Source: Holophagales bacterium
GTDB lineage: Bacteria; Acidobacteriota; Thermoanaerobaculia; Multivoradales; Multivoraceae
Assembly (NCBI GenBank): GCA_009837885.1
Contig: VXSP01000034.1
Location: forward strand, 1-64,000
Direction: 5' to 3'
DNA: 64,000 bases
Under the pieces are notes generated by a model. That model saw nothing but the letters and a program-made list of their open reading frames with translations. It ran no database searches and was not told where the DNA came from. Positions within the stretch are counted from its first letter, which is position 1, and each line of letters begins with the position of its first letter. Below, piece after piece: positions 1 to 8,579 of this stretch. The translations under genes were made by a program, and so were the position numbers.

Positions 1-1278
1 CCCGCCGACCTGCCGCCGGCGCCGACCTTCCCCGAGGGCTGGACGCTGGGAGAACCGGACTACGTGTTGACGCTCGACCGCGTCGACGTGCCGGCCGAAG
101 GACCGGATCTCTTCCCCAAGCAACGGATCGAGCTCGAGCTGGATGAGGAGCGATGGGTACAGGCGATCGAGTTCCTCCCCGGCGACCGCCGCGCCACCCA
201 CCACTTCCAGGCCACGTACACCACACCGCGGCGCGAGAGCAGCGGCCCCATCGGCTCCGGTGAAAGAGTGAGCGAGGGCGCCGGGGGAAGCGGCGTGTTC
301 GGGATCTGGACCGCGGGCATGCCGCCCTACGTCTTCCCCGAAGGTACCGGCCGCGTGCTGGGACCGGGCACGACGATCACGATGGACTCCCACTACCACC
401 CGTTCGGCGAAGCGACGTCCGACGTGACCCGCATCGGCATTCACTTCGGCGAAGGCGAGCTGCAGCGGGAGGTCGCGACCGTCTCGGTGGCGAACACCGG
501 CATCCGCATTCCGCCGGGCGCCGGTCACCACGCAGAGGAGGGCTTCTTCCAGCCCGACGACGACATGCAGATCCTCGCCTTCAGTCCCCACATGCATGTT
601 CGGGGCAAGGCGATGACCTACCGGATCGTTCACACGGACGGAACCAGCGAGACCCTGCTCGACGTGCCGAAGTACGACTACAACTGGCAGTGGCTCTACT
701 ACCCCACCGAGCCGGTCGATCTTCCGGCCTCGAGCCGGATCGAGGTCACTGCGGTCTGGGACAACTCGGAGAACAACCCCGCCAACCCCGATCCGGAGCG
801 CGAGATCATCTACCGGGGCGACGTGGTCAACGAGATGTTCGTCGGCTTCATGGAGATCGTCCGCAAGGACGGCGGCTACCACCGGCCGAAGGACAACGTC
901 GACAAGCTGACGAAGCTGATCGCCCTGCATCCACGGGGGACCTCCTTCCTGGCAGACGGGTTCCTGCCGATCGCCTTCTGGGCCCCGCGCGAGGGCGAGG
1001 GCATCCTCTACCTGGCGTCCGGCCTGCAGATGTTCACGATCACGCTCGACGACTTCGCCTGGTCCGGCCACCGCCTCCGGGTGACGACCCACCTCCCCAC
1101 GCCGGAGGCATCGGCAACCACGACCGTGATCGACGCCGAACTCGATGCCGAAGGGGTGCTCCGGGGCACGATCACGATGGGAGCGGACACGGAACGCCCC
1201 TTCGAGATGAAGATGGTCGGCCAGCCCGCCGGTCGGGCGCCGTCCACCGAAGCCACCGGAGCCGCCGCCGGAGAGTGA
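1..1278 (+). CDS. Copper type II ascorbate-dependent monooxygenase-like protein (5' end outside window)
   Basis: The frame is open from the first base, so the N-terminus lies outside the window; 425 codons are seen. The copper-ligand pattern of the PHM/DBH-like fold is visible as His67-His68, His131-Tyr-His133 and His197-Met-His199 (codon numbers from base 1), with the last inside a HMHVRGKAM stretch. The protein aligns by eye over its whole visible length with the complete paralogue at 10729-12051, which carries an extra N-terminal c-type haem motif; this copy probably has one too, upstream of the window. The family is probably exported and copper-dependent, but the substrate is unknown. The stop overlaps the GTG start of the following rhodanese lipoprotein, so the two are probably cotranslated. 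Confidence 0.85.
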   Translation, partial: PADLPPAPTFPEGWTLGEPDYVLTLDRVDVPAEGPDLFPKQRIELELDEERWVQAIEFLPGDRRATHHFQATYTTPRRESSGPIGSGERVSEGAGGSGVFGIWTAGMPPYVFPEGTGRVLGPGTTITMDSHYHPFGEATSDVTRIGIHFGEGELQREVATVSVANTGIRIPPGAGHHAEEGFFQPDDDMQILAFSPHMHVRGKAMTYRIVHTDGTSETLLDVPKYDYNWQWLYYPTEPVDLPASSRIEVTAVWDNSENNPANPDPEREIIYRGDVVNEMFVGFMEIVRKDGGYHRPKDNVDKLTKLIALHPRGTSFLADGFLPIAFWAPREGEGILYLASGLQMFTITLDDFAWSGHRLRVTTHLPTPEASATTTVIDAELDAEGVLRGTITMGADTERPFEMKMVGQPAGRAPSTEATGAAAGE

Positions 1279-1802
1279 CGACCGCGCGCGGCAGGCTCCG
1301 GACGGGCTTCATCGCGCTGCTGCTCGCCGCGGCACTGGCCCTGGCCTGCGGCGCGCCGACGATGTCCCAGCTCAAGGCGCTGGTGCGGGCGAGCTTTCCC
1401 GGCGTGCCCCAGATGAGCATCGAAGAGCTCGACCGGCGGCTGGAGGAAGAGCCGCCACCTCTGGTGATCGACGTCCGGGAGACCTTCGAGTACGAGGTCA
1501 GCCACCTGCCCGGAGCGGTCCACGCTCAGGGCGAGGACATCGCCGAAGTGGTCGCCGCCGCGGATCCCGATCAGCCTATCGTCCTCTACTGCTCCGTCGG
1601 TTACCGCTCCTCGGCCGCGGTCGCCGACCTGATCCAGTTGCACGACCCGGACATTCTCGATCGGGTCTGGAACCTGGAAGGCTCGATCTTCGAGTGGGCC
1701 AACTCCGGTCGACCCGTGTACCACGGCGACGTCGAGGTCGACCGCGTCCACCCGTACGACAGCCAGTGGGGCAAACTGCTCGAGCCGCACCTGCGGCCCT
1801 GA
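1275..1802 (+). CDS. Rhodanese-like lipoprotein
   Basis: 175 residues from a GTG whose bases overlap the stop of the previous gene (GTGA). The frame stays open far upstream, but this start is chosen because it puts a clean lipoprotein signal at the N-terminus: basic residues, a Leu/Ala-rich core and the lipobox LALAC. The rest is a single rhodanese domain with the active-site loop CSVGYR, where the Cys would carry the persulfide. Rhodaneses transfer sulfane sulfur or act as redox or binding modules; here the domain would sit on the periplasmic face of a membrane. Coupling to a copper monooxygenase-like gene suggests a role in copper or sulfur handling, but that is inference. Confidence 0.85.
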   Translation: MTTARGRLRTGFIALLLAAALALACGAPTMSQLKALVRASFPGVPQMSIEELDRRLEEEPPPLVIDVRETFEYEVSHLPGAVHAQGEDIAEVVAAADPDQPIVLYCSVGYRSSAAVADLIQLHDPDILDRVWNLEGSIFEWANSGRPVYHGDVEVDRVHPYDSQWGKLLEPHLRP

Positions 1803-1861
1803 CGGAGCTTCGGCGACCTGAACTGAACCCGAGCGGACCGTTTACCGTACAAGGCACTGGC

Positions 1862-4282
1862 ATGACTCGATTCTCGCTGAGTAGAACCCGGCTGATTCTG
1901 GCCCTGGCCGGCCTCTCGTACGGAGTCGCCGTTCCGACCGCGGCGCAGGAACCCGGCGGAGACGAAGCACGGACGATGCCCGGGCAAGCCTTCTCCGAGG
2001 AGATCACCGTCACCGCCAGGAAACGGGAGGAGAATCTCCAGGAGGTCCCCTTCTCCGTCGTAGCTCGCAGCGAGAACGTCCTGCGGAGCCGCGGCGCCGG
2101 CAACCTCGAGGAGATCGCGGCCAACGTCGCCGGCTTCACCGTGCAGAACCTCGGTCCCGGCCAGAGCCAGGTCGCGATGCGCGGCGTCGCCGCCGGACAG
2201 ATCGTCCGCGACCAGCCCGGCGTCAAGGAGCAGGTCGGCATCTACCTCGACGAGTCCGTCATCTCCCTGTCGCTGTTCACGCCCGACATCGACCTCTTCG
2301 ACATGTCCCGCGTCGAGGTGCTGCGCGGACCGCAGGGCACGCTGTTCGGTTCGGGCTCGCTCGCCGGCACGGTCCGCTACATCACCAACCAGCCGGAGCT
2401 CGGGGTCTCGGACGGCTTCGGGGAGCTCTCGGTCTCCTCGGTCGGTGACGGCGGGTTGGGCGGCAACGCCAAGGTCGCGGTCAACGCGCCGGTCGGCGAC
2501 AAGTCGGCGATGCGGATCACTGCCTACCACACCTCGTTCGGCGGGTTCATGGACGCGGTCCAGCCCGACCTGAGCGTGAACGAGGACGTGAACTCGGGCG
2601 AACGCACCGGTGCCCGATGGGCGCTGCGGATGGAGCCGTCGGAGAACGTGACGGTCACCCCGCGCCTCCTCTACCAGGAAGTCGAGATGGACGGCTGGAA
2701 CCGGATCGACGACTTCAACATCCTGGCCAATCCGTACACGACGACCCGGCCCGCGGTGGATCTCGGCGAGCGCCAGCTCTTCACCCAGTTCGAGGAGCCC
2801 TACACCGACGAGTTCCTGCTCGCCGACCTCAAGGTCGTGGTCGATCTCCCCGACGGCTACTACTTCACCTCGATCACGTCGGCCACCGACCGCGACGTGC
2901 TCGTCGTGCGCGACTCGACGGCCCTCTACGCCAGCGTCGCCGGAGCCACGATCGGCCTTCCCGAAGCGGTCTACACGCTGGACGCGCCCCTCATCGACGC
3001 GACGAGCGCGACCGGCCTCACCCAGGAACTCCGGCTGGCGAGCGGGGACGAGTACACCCACTGGGTGCTCGGCCTCTTCTACGGCACGAGCGAACGGGAC
3101 TACGGCCAGAGCCTGCCGGTCACCGGCTTCCAGGCGATGACCGGCATTCCCACCGCGGGCGCTTTCGGCGCCGCCGTCGACGAGCTCTTCTACTCCGACC
3201 TGAACTACGAGTTCGACCAGACGGCGGCCTTCTTCGAGATCACCTGGACCGCCAGCGAACGGCTCGACCTGACCGCGGGCGCGCGCTGGTACGACTACGA
3301 GGAGACCCGCAGCCAGGTCTTCGACGGCCTGTTCGCGGATCCGGGACCGACCAAGGGTGAAACCAGCGCCGACGGCGTGGCGCCCCGCTTCATCGCCAGC
3401 TTCGAAGCGACCGAGAACACGCAACTCAACGCCCAGGTCTCCAAGGGCTTCCGCCTCGGGGGCATCAACGACCCCCTGAACGTGCCCGTGTGCACCCCGG
3501 AGGACCTCGCGACCTTCAGCGGCCGCGACTCCTGGGAGGACGAGGAACTGTGGAACGTCGAAGTCGGGTCGAAGTCCACCATCATGGGCGGCCGCGGCAC
3601 GTTCAACGTCGCGGCGTTCACGATGGACATCTCGAACCTGCAGACGACCGTCACGGCCGGTTCCTGCTCGTCCCGGCTAGTGTTCAACGTGCCGAACGCT
3701 CGCAGCACGGGCCTGGAGCTCGAGCTGACGGCTCAGCCCTCGGCCGTCTTCGACTTCGCGATCTCGGCCAGCTACGCGGACTCCGAGCTCGGGTCGACTC
3801 TGACCTCGACCGCGGCCGACGGGACGACCAGCGTCGTCTCCGGCATCGAGAAGGGCAACCGGCTGCCGACCGTGCCCCGGTTCCAGGCCGCGGTGGCCGC
3901 GACCTGGCGCTGGGAGGCAGGCGATTGGGCCGGCTACCTCTCCTCGGCGTTCCAGCACGTCGGCTCCCGCTTCACCCAGATCGGCGATCACGCCCCGGGC
4001 TTCGGCACCGTCGACCTGCTGGCTCTCTCCGCAACGAATCCGGTCGGCGGACCGCTCACGCAAACCACCTTCCGCTTCGACCCCGAGATGCCGGCCTATG
4101 ACCTCCTGAACCTGCGACTCGGCTTCCTGAACGAGCGCTGGGACATAGCGCTCTTCGTCAACAACGCGCTCGATGAGCGGGCCCTGCTGGCGCTCGACCA
4201 GGAACGCGGCACGCGCGCCCGCGTCGGCTACCTGACGAACCAGCCGCGAACGATCGGGGTGAGCAGCCGCATCAGCTTCTAG
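1862..4282 (+). CDS. TonB-dependent outer-membrane receptor
   Basis: 806 residues from ATG 1862; the frame is open further upstream but this Met begins a signal peptide ending near AAQEPG. A TonB-box and plug start follow (EEITVTARKREENLQ), then plug motifs such as VEVLRGPQGTLFGSGSLAGT and a long beta-barrel ending in the aromatic terminus SSRISF expected for Bam-mediated insertion. The type is close to the large family of TonB receptors with an ITVTARK box that import carbohydrates, siderophores or small organics. Its neighbours (copper proteins, CopCD) could hint at a metal cargo, but no cargo can be assigned. Confidence 0.93.
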   Translation: MTRFSLSRTRLILALAGLSYGVAVPTAAQEPGGDEARTMPGQAFSEEITVTARKREENLQEVPFSVVARSENVLRSRGAGNLEEIAANVAGFTVQNLGPGQSQVAMRGVAAGQIVRDQPGVKEQVGIYLDESVISLSLFTPDIDLFDMSRVEVLRGPQGTLFGSGSLAGTVRYITNQPELGVSDGFGELSVSSVGDGGLGGNAKVAVNAPVGDKSAMRITAYHTSFGGFMDAVQPDLSVNEDVNSGERTGARWALRMEPSENVTVTPRLLYQEVEMDGWNRIDDFNILANPYTTTRPAVDLGERQLFTQFEEPYTDEFLLADLKVVVDLPDGYYFTSITSATDRDVLVVRDSTALYASVAGATIGLPEAVYTLDAPLIDATSATGLTQELRLASGDEYTHWVLGLFYGTSERDYGQSLPVTGFQAMTGIPTAGAFGAAVDELFYSDLNYEFDQTAAFFEITWTASERLDLTAGARWYDYEETRSQVFDGLFADPGPTKGETSADGVAPRFIASFEATENTQLNAQVSKGFRLGGINDPLNVPVCTPEDLATFSGRDSWEDEELWNVEVGSKSTIMGGRGTFNVAAFTMDISNLQTTVTAGSCSSRLVFNVPNARSTGLELELTAQPSAVFDFAISASYADSELGSTLTSTAADGTTSVVSGIEKGNRLPTVPRFQAAVAATWRWEAGDWAGYLSSAFQHVGSRFTQIGDHAPGFGTVDLLALSATNPVGGPLTQTTFRFDPEMPAYDLLNLRLGFLNERWDIALFVNNALDERALLALDQERGTRARVGYLTNQPRTIGVSSRISF

Positions 4283-4317
4283 AGGGATTCCGCGACGGGT
4301 CAGCCGATCCGGGTACG

Positions 4318-5187
4318 TCAGTGCATGTCCGGCTGCGCGGTGCTGGTGAGCATCCCCGTGGCCGCGAGCACGACCAGCGCGAAGGCCACCTCGAGGGCGA
4401 CCGTCAGCGGCACCGGATCCGTGTGGGCATCGGGGCGGAAGTTCATCCGGAGATGGTTCACGGCGCCCAGCAACAGAACGCACACACTCCCCGCCGCCTT
4501 GGCCAAAAGGATTCGGCCATACGGCTCGGTCCAGAGGGTGTCCCAGGCCGGCAGGTAGAGGACCGCCAGCACCACTCCGCTCAGGACCAGGAACGTCGCG
4601 GCGACCAACGCCAGCGGCCAGAAGGCGCCGAGCCAGAACCGGCGCATCGACGCCGCTTCCGCAACCGACGTCCCGGGCACCATCAGCGGAAGAACGAGGA
4701 TGACGATCAAGGTGCCGAGCCAGAAGCCCGCGCCGAGTACGTGGATGCTCTGGGCAGTCCACGCAAGCGGATTGCCGAACGCATGGCCGGTCATCGGCAA
4801 CGTCGCCGCCAGCCCGAGAGCTCCCGCCCCGGTGATCGTCAGGCCAAGCGCGGGCGACCTGTAGCCCGCGAGGGCACCAAGCGTCGCGACGGCCGCCGCC
4901 GCAGCCTGCCAGCGCCATCGTTCTCCCCAACGGCTCTCGAGAACGACCGCTCGCAGGTTGTCGAGCGCGAAAGCCTCCCCCACTCCCCAAACCTCGATCG
5001 ACTGGAACACGGCGCGCAGCAGGAAGGCCGCCAGCAGCAGCAGGGACGACAGCAGCGCGAGTCGGGCCAGTTCGATCCCCAGGTCGCGAACCGCCAGGTC
5101 GCGTGGACCGATCGCCTCCAGCAGGCGCATGCCGGTCGCGCCGCAAACCAGGAGCAGCGGCAGATAGACGGCCCAACGGCCGGCCAT
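4318..5187 (-). CDS. copD: CopD-family copper-resistance membrane protein
   Basis: 289 residues, almost wholly hydrophobic with about eight predicted membrane segments. CopD hallmarks are visible: a HVLGAGFWLGTL segment near residue 170, a WTEPYGRILLAKA stretch and an LLGAVNHLRM segment near residue 245. CopD is an inner-membrane protein thought to move copper between periplasm and cytoplasm together with CopC. It lies 34 bases downstream of copC on the same strand, the usual arrangement. It is convergent with the TonB receptor gene. Confidence 0.85.
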   Translation of the reverse strand: MAGRWAVYLPLLLVCGATGMRLLEAIGPRDLAVRDLGIELARLALLSSLLLLAAFLLRAVFQSIEVWGVGEAFALDNLRAVVLESRWGERWRWQAAAAAVATLGALAGYRSPALGLTITGAGALGLAATLPMTGHAFGNPLAWTAQSIHVLGAGFWLGTLIVILVLPLMVPGTSVAEAASMRRFWLGAFWPLALVAATFLVLSGVVLAVLYLPAWDTLWTEPYGRILLAKAAGSVCVLLLGAVNHLRMNFRPDAHTDPVPLTVALEVAFALVVLAATGMLTSTAQPDMH

Positions 5188-5221
5188 CTCCCAGCTCAGT
5201 GACGAACCCGCGTCCAGCGTC

Positions 5222-5605
5222 TCAGCGACCGCCGCGGTCGATCGTGAAGGTCCATTCGCCGGTCAGGACGTGGCCGTCGTCGCCCGCCGTCTGCCACTTG
5301 GCGGTGTACGAACCGTCCGGCATCCGCCCGGAAACCCTGGCCATCAGGTCCTTCTCGCCCATCGTGTGAAGGCCCTCGACGCTCAACGGACCGGTCGGGC
5401 CGGTCAGCTCCAGCTTGCTCAGAGGCACGTCCGGTTCCTGGTTGAACCAGACCCGCAGGGTGCGCACCGGACCGCTCAGCGTCGCGCCGTCCTCGGGGCT
5501 CGTGTTCGACACCTTGAGATGGGGAGGCGCGGCGGCTGCAAGCACCAGGAGCAGGGCGACGGCGCTGAACGCCACGACAATTCGAAGTCTGTGTTGGTCC
5601 TTCAT
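5222..5605 (-). CDS. copC: CopC-domain periplasmic copper-binding protein
   Basis: 127 residues from ATG 5605, with a signal peptide (Ala-rich core ending AAAAPP) and one CopC domain. The typical opening SPEDGATL and the terminal DDGHVLTGEWTF are present. Known CopC proteins bind Cu(II) through the mature N-terminal His plus a Asp-x-His pair near the C-terminus. Here a His follows the signal region directly (PPHLKV) and D-G-H is present, so the Cu(II) site may be intact if cleavage exposes that His; the two prolines before it make this uncertain. The frame remains open far upstream, but that part reads as antisense to the transporter gene. Forms a pair with copD. Confidence 0.87.
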   Translation of the reverse strand: MKDQHRLRIVVAFSAVALLLVLAAAAPPHLKVSNTSPEDGATLSGPVRTLRVWFNQEPDVPLSKLELTGPTGPLSVEGLHTMGEKDLMARVSGRMPDGSYTAKWQTAGDDGHVLTGEWTFTIDRGGR

Positions 5606-5743
5606 CGTCGGTCCTTCTCCCGGATAGGTCTCCGTGTCCGTGCCGGCGTGCGACAGACATCGAGCGTACCAGCCTGTCCGGCTCAGCCCCTGACCGAGTC
5701 GGTAGCGCGACGCTCCGGTGTAGAGTCGCGCCTTCACCCCAAG

Positions 5744-7123
5744 ATGAGTGACTCCCCTTCTCCGCGGAGCGATCCCTACACCGTCCGCGAAGGTGGCGCG
5801 GTCGAGCCGCCGCCCAACTGGCGCGCCCGCCTCCGATACCTCGGTCCAAGCGTCGTCATCTCGGGCTCGATCGTCGGCTCGGGCGAGATCATCCTCACCT
5901 CCGGCCTGGGGGCCGCCGCCGGCTTCGTCATGCTGTGGTGGGTGCTCCTCTCGTGCTGGATCAAGTCGCTGATCCAGGCGGAGCTGGGCCGCTACATCCT
6001 GGTTTCGGGCGACACCTACGTCCGCGCGATGAACCGGCTGCCGGGCAAGATCCCACTCGGCCGGGGGCTTATCAGCTTGCCCGTCCTCATCGCCCTGGTC
6101 GCCATCGTTCCAGGGATCATGGGACTGGGCGGAATCATCGGCGGCGCCGGCCAGGCCCTCACGCTGCTCTACCCGACCCTTCACTCGACGTGGGCCGCCG
6201 GCCTGATCGCCGTGGTCGTCATCGGGCTGTTGATCACGGGTTCCTACAAGATCCTGGAGAACGTGATGCTGGCCCTGGTGATGACCTTCACCGCGGCCAC
6301 CCTGGTGTGCGCCTTCCTGATGCAGAACACGCAGTACGCGGTCACCCGGGCCGACCTGTTGTCCGGCCTCACGTTCAACTTCCCGCCCGAGTACCTGGTG
6401 GCGGCGATCGCGGTCTACGGCTACACGGGCGTCAACGCCTCGGAGACTTCGGCCTACCAGTACTGGTGCGTCGAGAAGGGATACCCGAACTTCATCGGCA
6501 GAAGCGACGCGCCGGGTTGGGAGGCCCGGGCCCGCGGCTGGATCAAGGTGCTCCAGGCCGATGTCTGGGTCACGCTGATCATCCTGACCTGCGCGACCCT
6601 GCCGTTCTACATCCTGGGCGCCGGCGTCCTGCGCGCCCGCGGCAGCGTCCCCGACGGTCTCGAGACGCTTTCCGTGCTGTCCGAGATGTTCACGGAGACG
6701 CTCGGCGCGTGGTCCGTCTGGCTGTTCGGCATCGGCGCCTTCTGCATCCTGTTCTCGACGATGCTCTCCTCGGTGGCCGGCGCGGCCCGCTACATACCGG
6801 ACTACATCATGGAGCTCGGCTACCTGAACCGCCAGAACCTGGTCGCCCGCAGGTCCTGGATTCGCGGCTACTGCGCGACCATTCCCGTCGTCTCCTTCGT
6901 CATCTACCTGTCGATCCAGAATCCGCGGCTGCTGGTCACGATCGGCGCCCTGACGCTCGCCATGCTGCTGCCGATCCAGAGCGGCGCGGTGCTCTGGTTC
7001 CAGAAGAACCGGATGGATCCCCGAATCCGTCCCGGCAGGTGGATCCGGGGCGGGATCTGGGCCATCTTCCTGGTCGAGTTGGTCATGACCTGGTTCGTCA
7101 TCCGCTACGTGGTCTTCGGCTGA
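5744..7123 (+). CDS. Nramp-like divalent cation/solute transporter, copy 1
   Basis: 459 residues, mostly hydrophobic with about 11 membrane segments. The fold assignment to the Nramp (SLC11/LeuT-like) group comes from the first membrane helix GPSVVISGSIVGSGE and the overall length. The canonical Nramp metal-binding TM1 motif Asp-Pro-Gly-Asn is absent and replaced by Gly-Ser-Gly-Glu, so the substrate may not be a transition metal. The next gene is a close tandem paralogue: both begin with the same SDPYTVREGG stretch and share most of their sequence. It is divergent from copC. Start ATG 5744 is chosen because it begins the region shared with the paralogue. Confidence 0.85.
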   Translation: MSDSPSPRSDPYTVREGGAVEPPPNWRARLRYLGPSVVISGSIVGSGEIILTSGLGAAAGFVMLWWVLLSCWIKSLIQAELGRYILVSGDTYVRAMNRLPGKIPLGRGLISLPVLIALVAIVPGIMGLGGIIGGAGQALTLLYPTLHSTWAAGLIAVVVIGLLITGSYKILENVMLALVMTFTAATLVCAFLMQNTQYAVTRADLLSGLTFNFPPEYLVAAIAVYGYTGVNASETSAYQYWCVEKGYPNFIGRSDAPGWEARARGWIKVLQADVWVTLIILTCATLPFYILGAGVLRARGSVPDGLETLSVLSEMFTETLGAWSVWLFGIGAFCILFSTMLSSVAGAARYIPDYIMELGYLNRQNLVARRSWIRGYCATIPVVSFVIYLSIQNPRLLVTIGALTLAMLLPIQSGAVLWFQKNRMDPRIRPGRWIRGGIWAIFLVELVMTWFVIRYVVFG

Positions 7124-7172
7124 GGGGCAACGACGTCGGACGCGACGCACGACCGCGATCGCACTAAGTCCA

Positions 7173-8570
7173 ATGTCTTCAGTAACTTACGTCGAACAGG
7201 GGAGCGATCCCTACACCGTCCGGGAGGGCGGCGCCACACCACCGCCGACGAGCTGGCGAACGCGGCTTCGCTATCTCGGCCCGAGCGTCGTCATCTCCGG
7301 CGCGATCGTCGGTTCGGGCGAGATGATCCTCACCTCGGCCCTGGGCGCCGCGGCCGGCTTCGTCCTGCTCTGGTGGGTGCTCCTCTCCTGCTGGATCAAG
7401 TCCCTGATCCAGGCGGAGCTCGCCCGCTACACGCTGGTTTCGGGCGACACCTACGTGCGGGCGATGAACCGCCTCCCCTTCCGGATCCGGATCGGCCGCG
7501 GCCACATCAGCTTCGCCGTCGCCATCACCCTGGTCGCCCTGGTTCCCGGATTGCTGGGCATGGGCGGCATCATCGGCGGCGCCGGTCAGGCCCTGACCCT
7601 GCTGGTCCCGGAGGTGCCGTCGACGCTGGCCGCCGGACTGCTGGCCGTGATCACCATCGCCGTCCTGACCACGGGCTCCTACCGGATCCTGGAGAACGTG
7701 ATGCTGGCGCTGGTCATGATCTTCACCGGCGCCACGCTCGTGTGCGCGATCCTGATGCAGGGCACGGAGTTCGCCGTCACGCGAGCCGAGCTCGCGTCGG
7801 GCTTCACGTTCAGCTTTCCGCCCGAGTTCATCGTCGCCGCCATGGCCGTCTACGGCTACTCGGGCGTCAACTCCTCGGAGACCTCCGCCTACCAGTACTG
7901 GTGCGTCGAGAAGGGGTACCCGAACTTCATCGGCCGCAGCGATGCACCCGGGTGGGAGACGCGCGCCCGGGGCTGGATCAGGGTCATGCAGACGGATGTC
8001 TGGGTCACGCTGGTCCTGCTGACCTGCGCGACGGTGCCCTTCTACATGCTCGGCGCCGGCGTGCTGAAGAAGCTCGGCAAGGAGCCCGACGGCCTGGAGA
8101 CGATCTCCATGCTCTCCGAGATGTTCACCCAGACCCTGGGCCCCTGGTCGCTGTGGCTGTTCGGCGTCGGCGCCTTCTGCATCCTGTTCTCGACGATGAT
8201 CTCGTTCATCGCCGGCGAAGCCCGCTACATCCCCGACTACATCATGGAGCTGGGCTACCTGAAGCGGCAGAATCTGGCCGCACGCAGATTCTGGATCCGC
8301 GGCTACTGCACCGTCGTCCCGATCTTCTGCTTCGTCGTCTACATATGGATCCAGAACCCGCGACTGCTGATCACGATCAGCTCGCTGGTCGCCGGAATGC
8401 TGTTGCCGATTCAGAGCGGCGCCGTGCTCTGGCTGCAGAAGAAGCGGATGGACCCGCGCATTCGGCCGGGCCGGGGGATCCGGGCCGGGATCTGGACCAT
8501 CTTCCTGATCGAGCTGACCCTGGTCGGATTCGTCATCCGCTACGTGGTCCTCGAGCCATTTCTCAACTGA
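7173..8570 (+). CDS. Nramp-like divalent cation/solute transporter, copy 2
   Basis: 465 residues; a tandem duplicate of the upstream gene with roughly 75-80 percent identity by eye, including the SDPYTVREGG N-terminus, the TM1 motif GSGE and the segment NFIGRSDAPGWE. About 11 membrane helices. It starts 49 bases after copy 1 ends and is followed within 9 bases by a beta-propeller lipoprotein, so the three genes are probably one transcription unit. Retention of two copies side by side suggests either related but distinct substrates or a heteromeric transporter; neither can be decided here. Confidence 0.85.
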   Translation: MSSVTYVEQGSDPYTVREGGATPPPTSWRTRLRYLGPSVVISGAIVGSGEMILTSALGAAAGFVLLWWVLLSCWIKSLIQAELARYTLVSGDTYVRAMNRLPFRIRIGRGHISFAVAITLVALVPGLLGMGGIIGGAGQALTLLVPEVPSTLAAGLLAVITIAVLTTGSYRILENVMLALVMIFTGATLVCAILMQGTEFAVTRAELASGFTFSFPPEFIVAAMAVYGYSGVNSSETSAYQYWCVEKGYPNFIGRSDAPGWETRARGWIRVMQTDVWVTLVLLTCATVPFYMLGAGVLKKLGKEPDGLETISMLSEMFTQTLGPWSLWLFGVGAFCILFSTMISFIAGEARYIPDYIMELGYLKRQNLAARRFWIRGYCTVVPIFCFVVYIWIQNPRLLITISSLVAGMLLPIQSGAVLWLQKKRMDPRIRPGRGIRAGIWTIFLIELTLVGFVIRYVVLEPFLN

Positions 8571-8579
8571 GGAGCAACC

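Noticed and set aside
690..1274. Upstream extension of the rhodanese frame
   Set aside because: It is out of frame with the copper protein and has the Arg/Pro-rich composition of a shadow; the lipoprotein signal starts at 1275.
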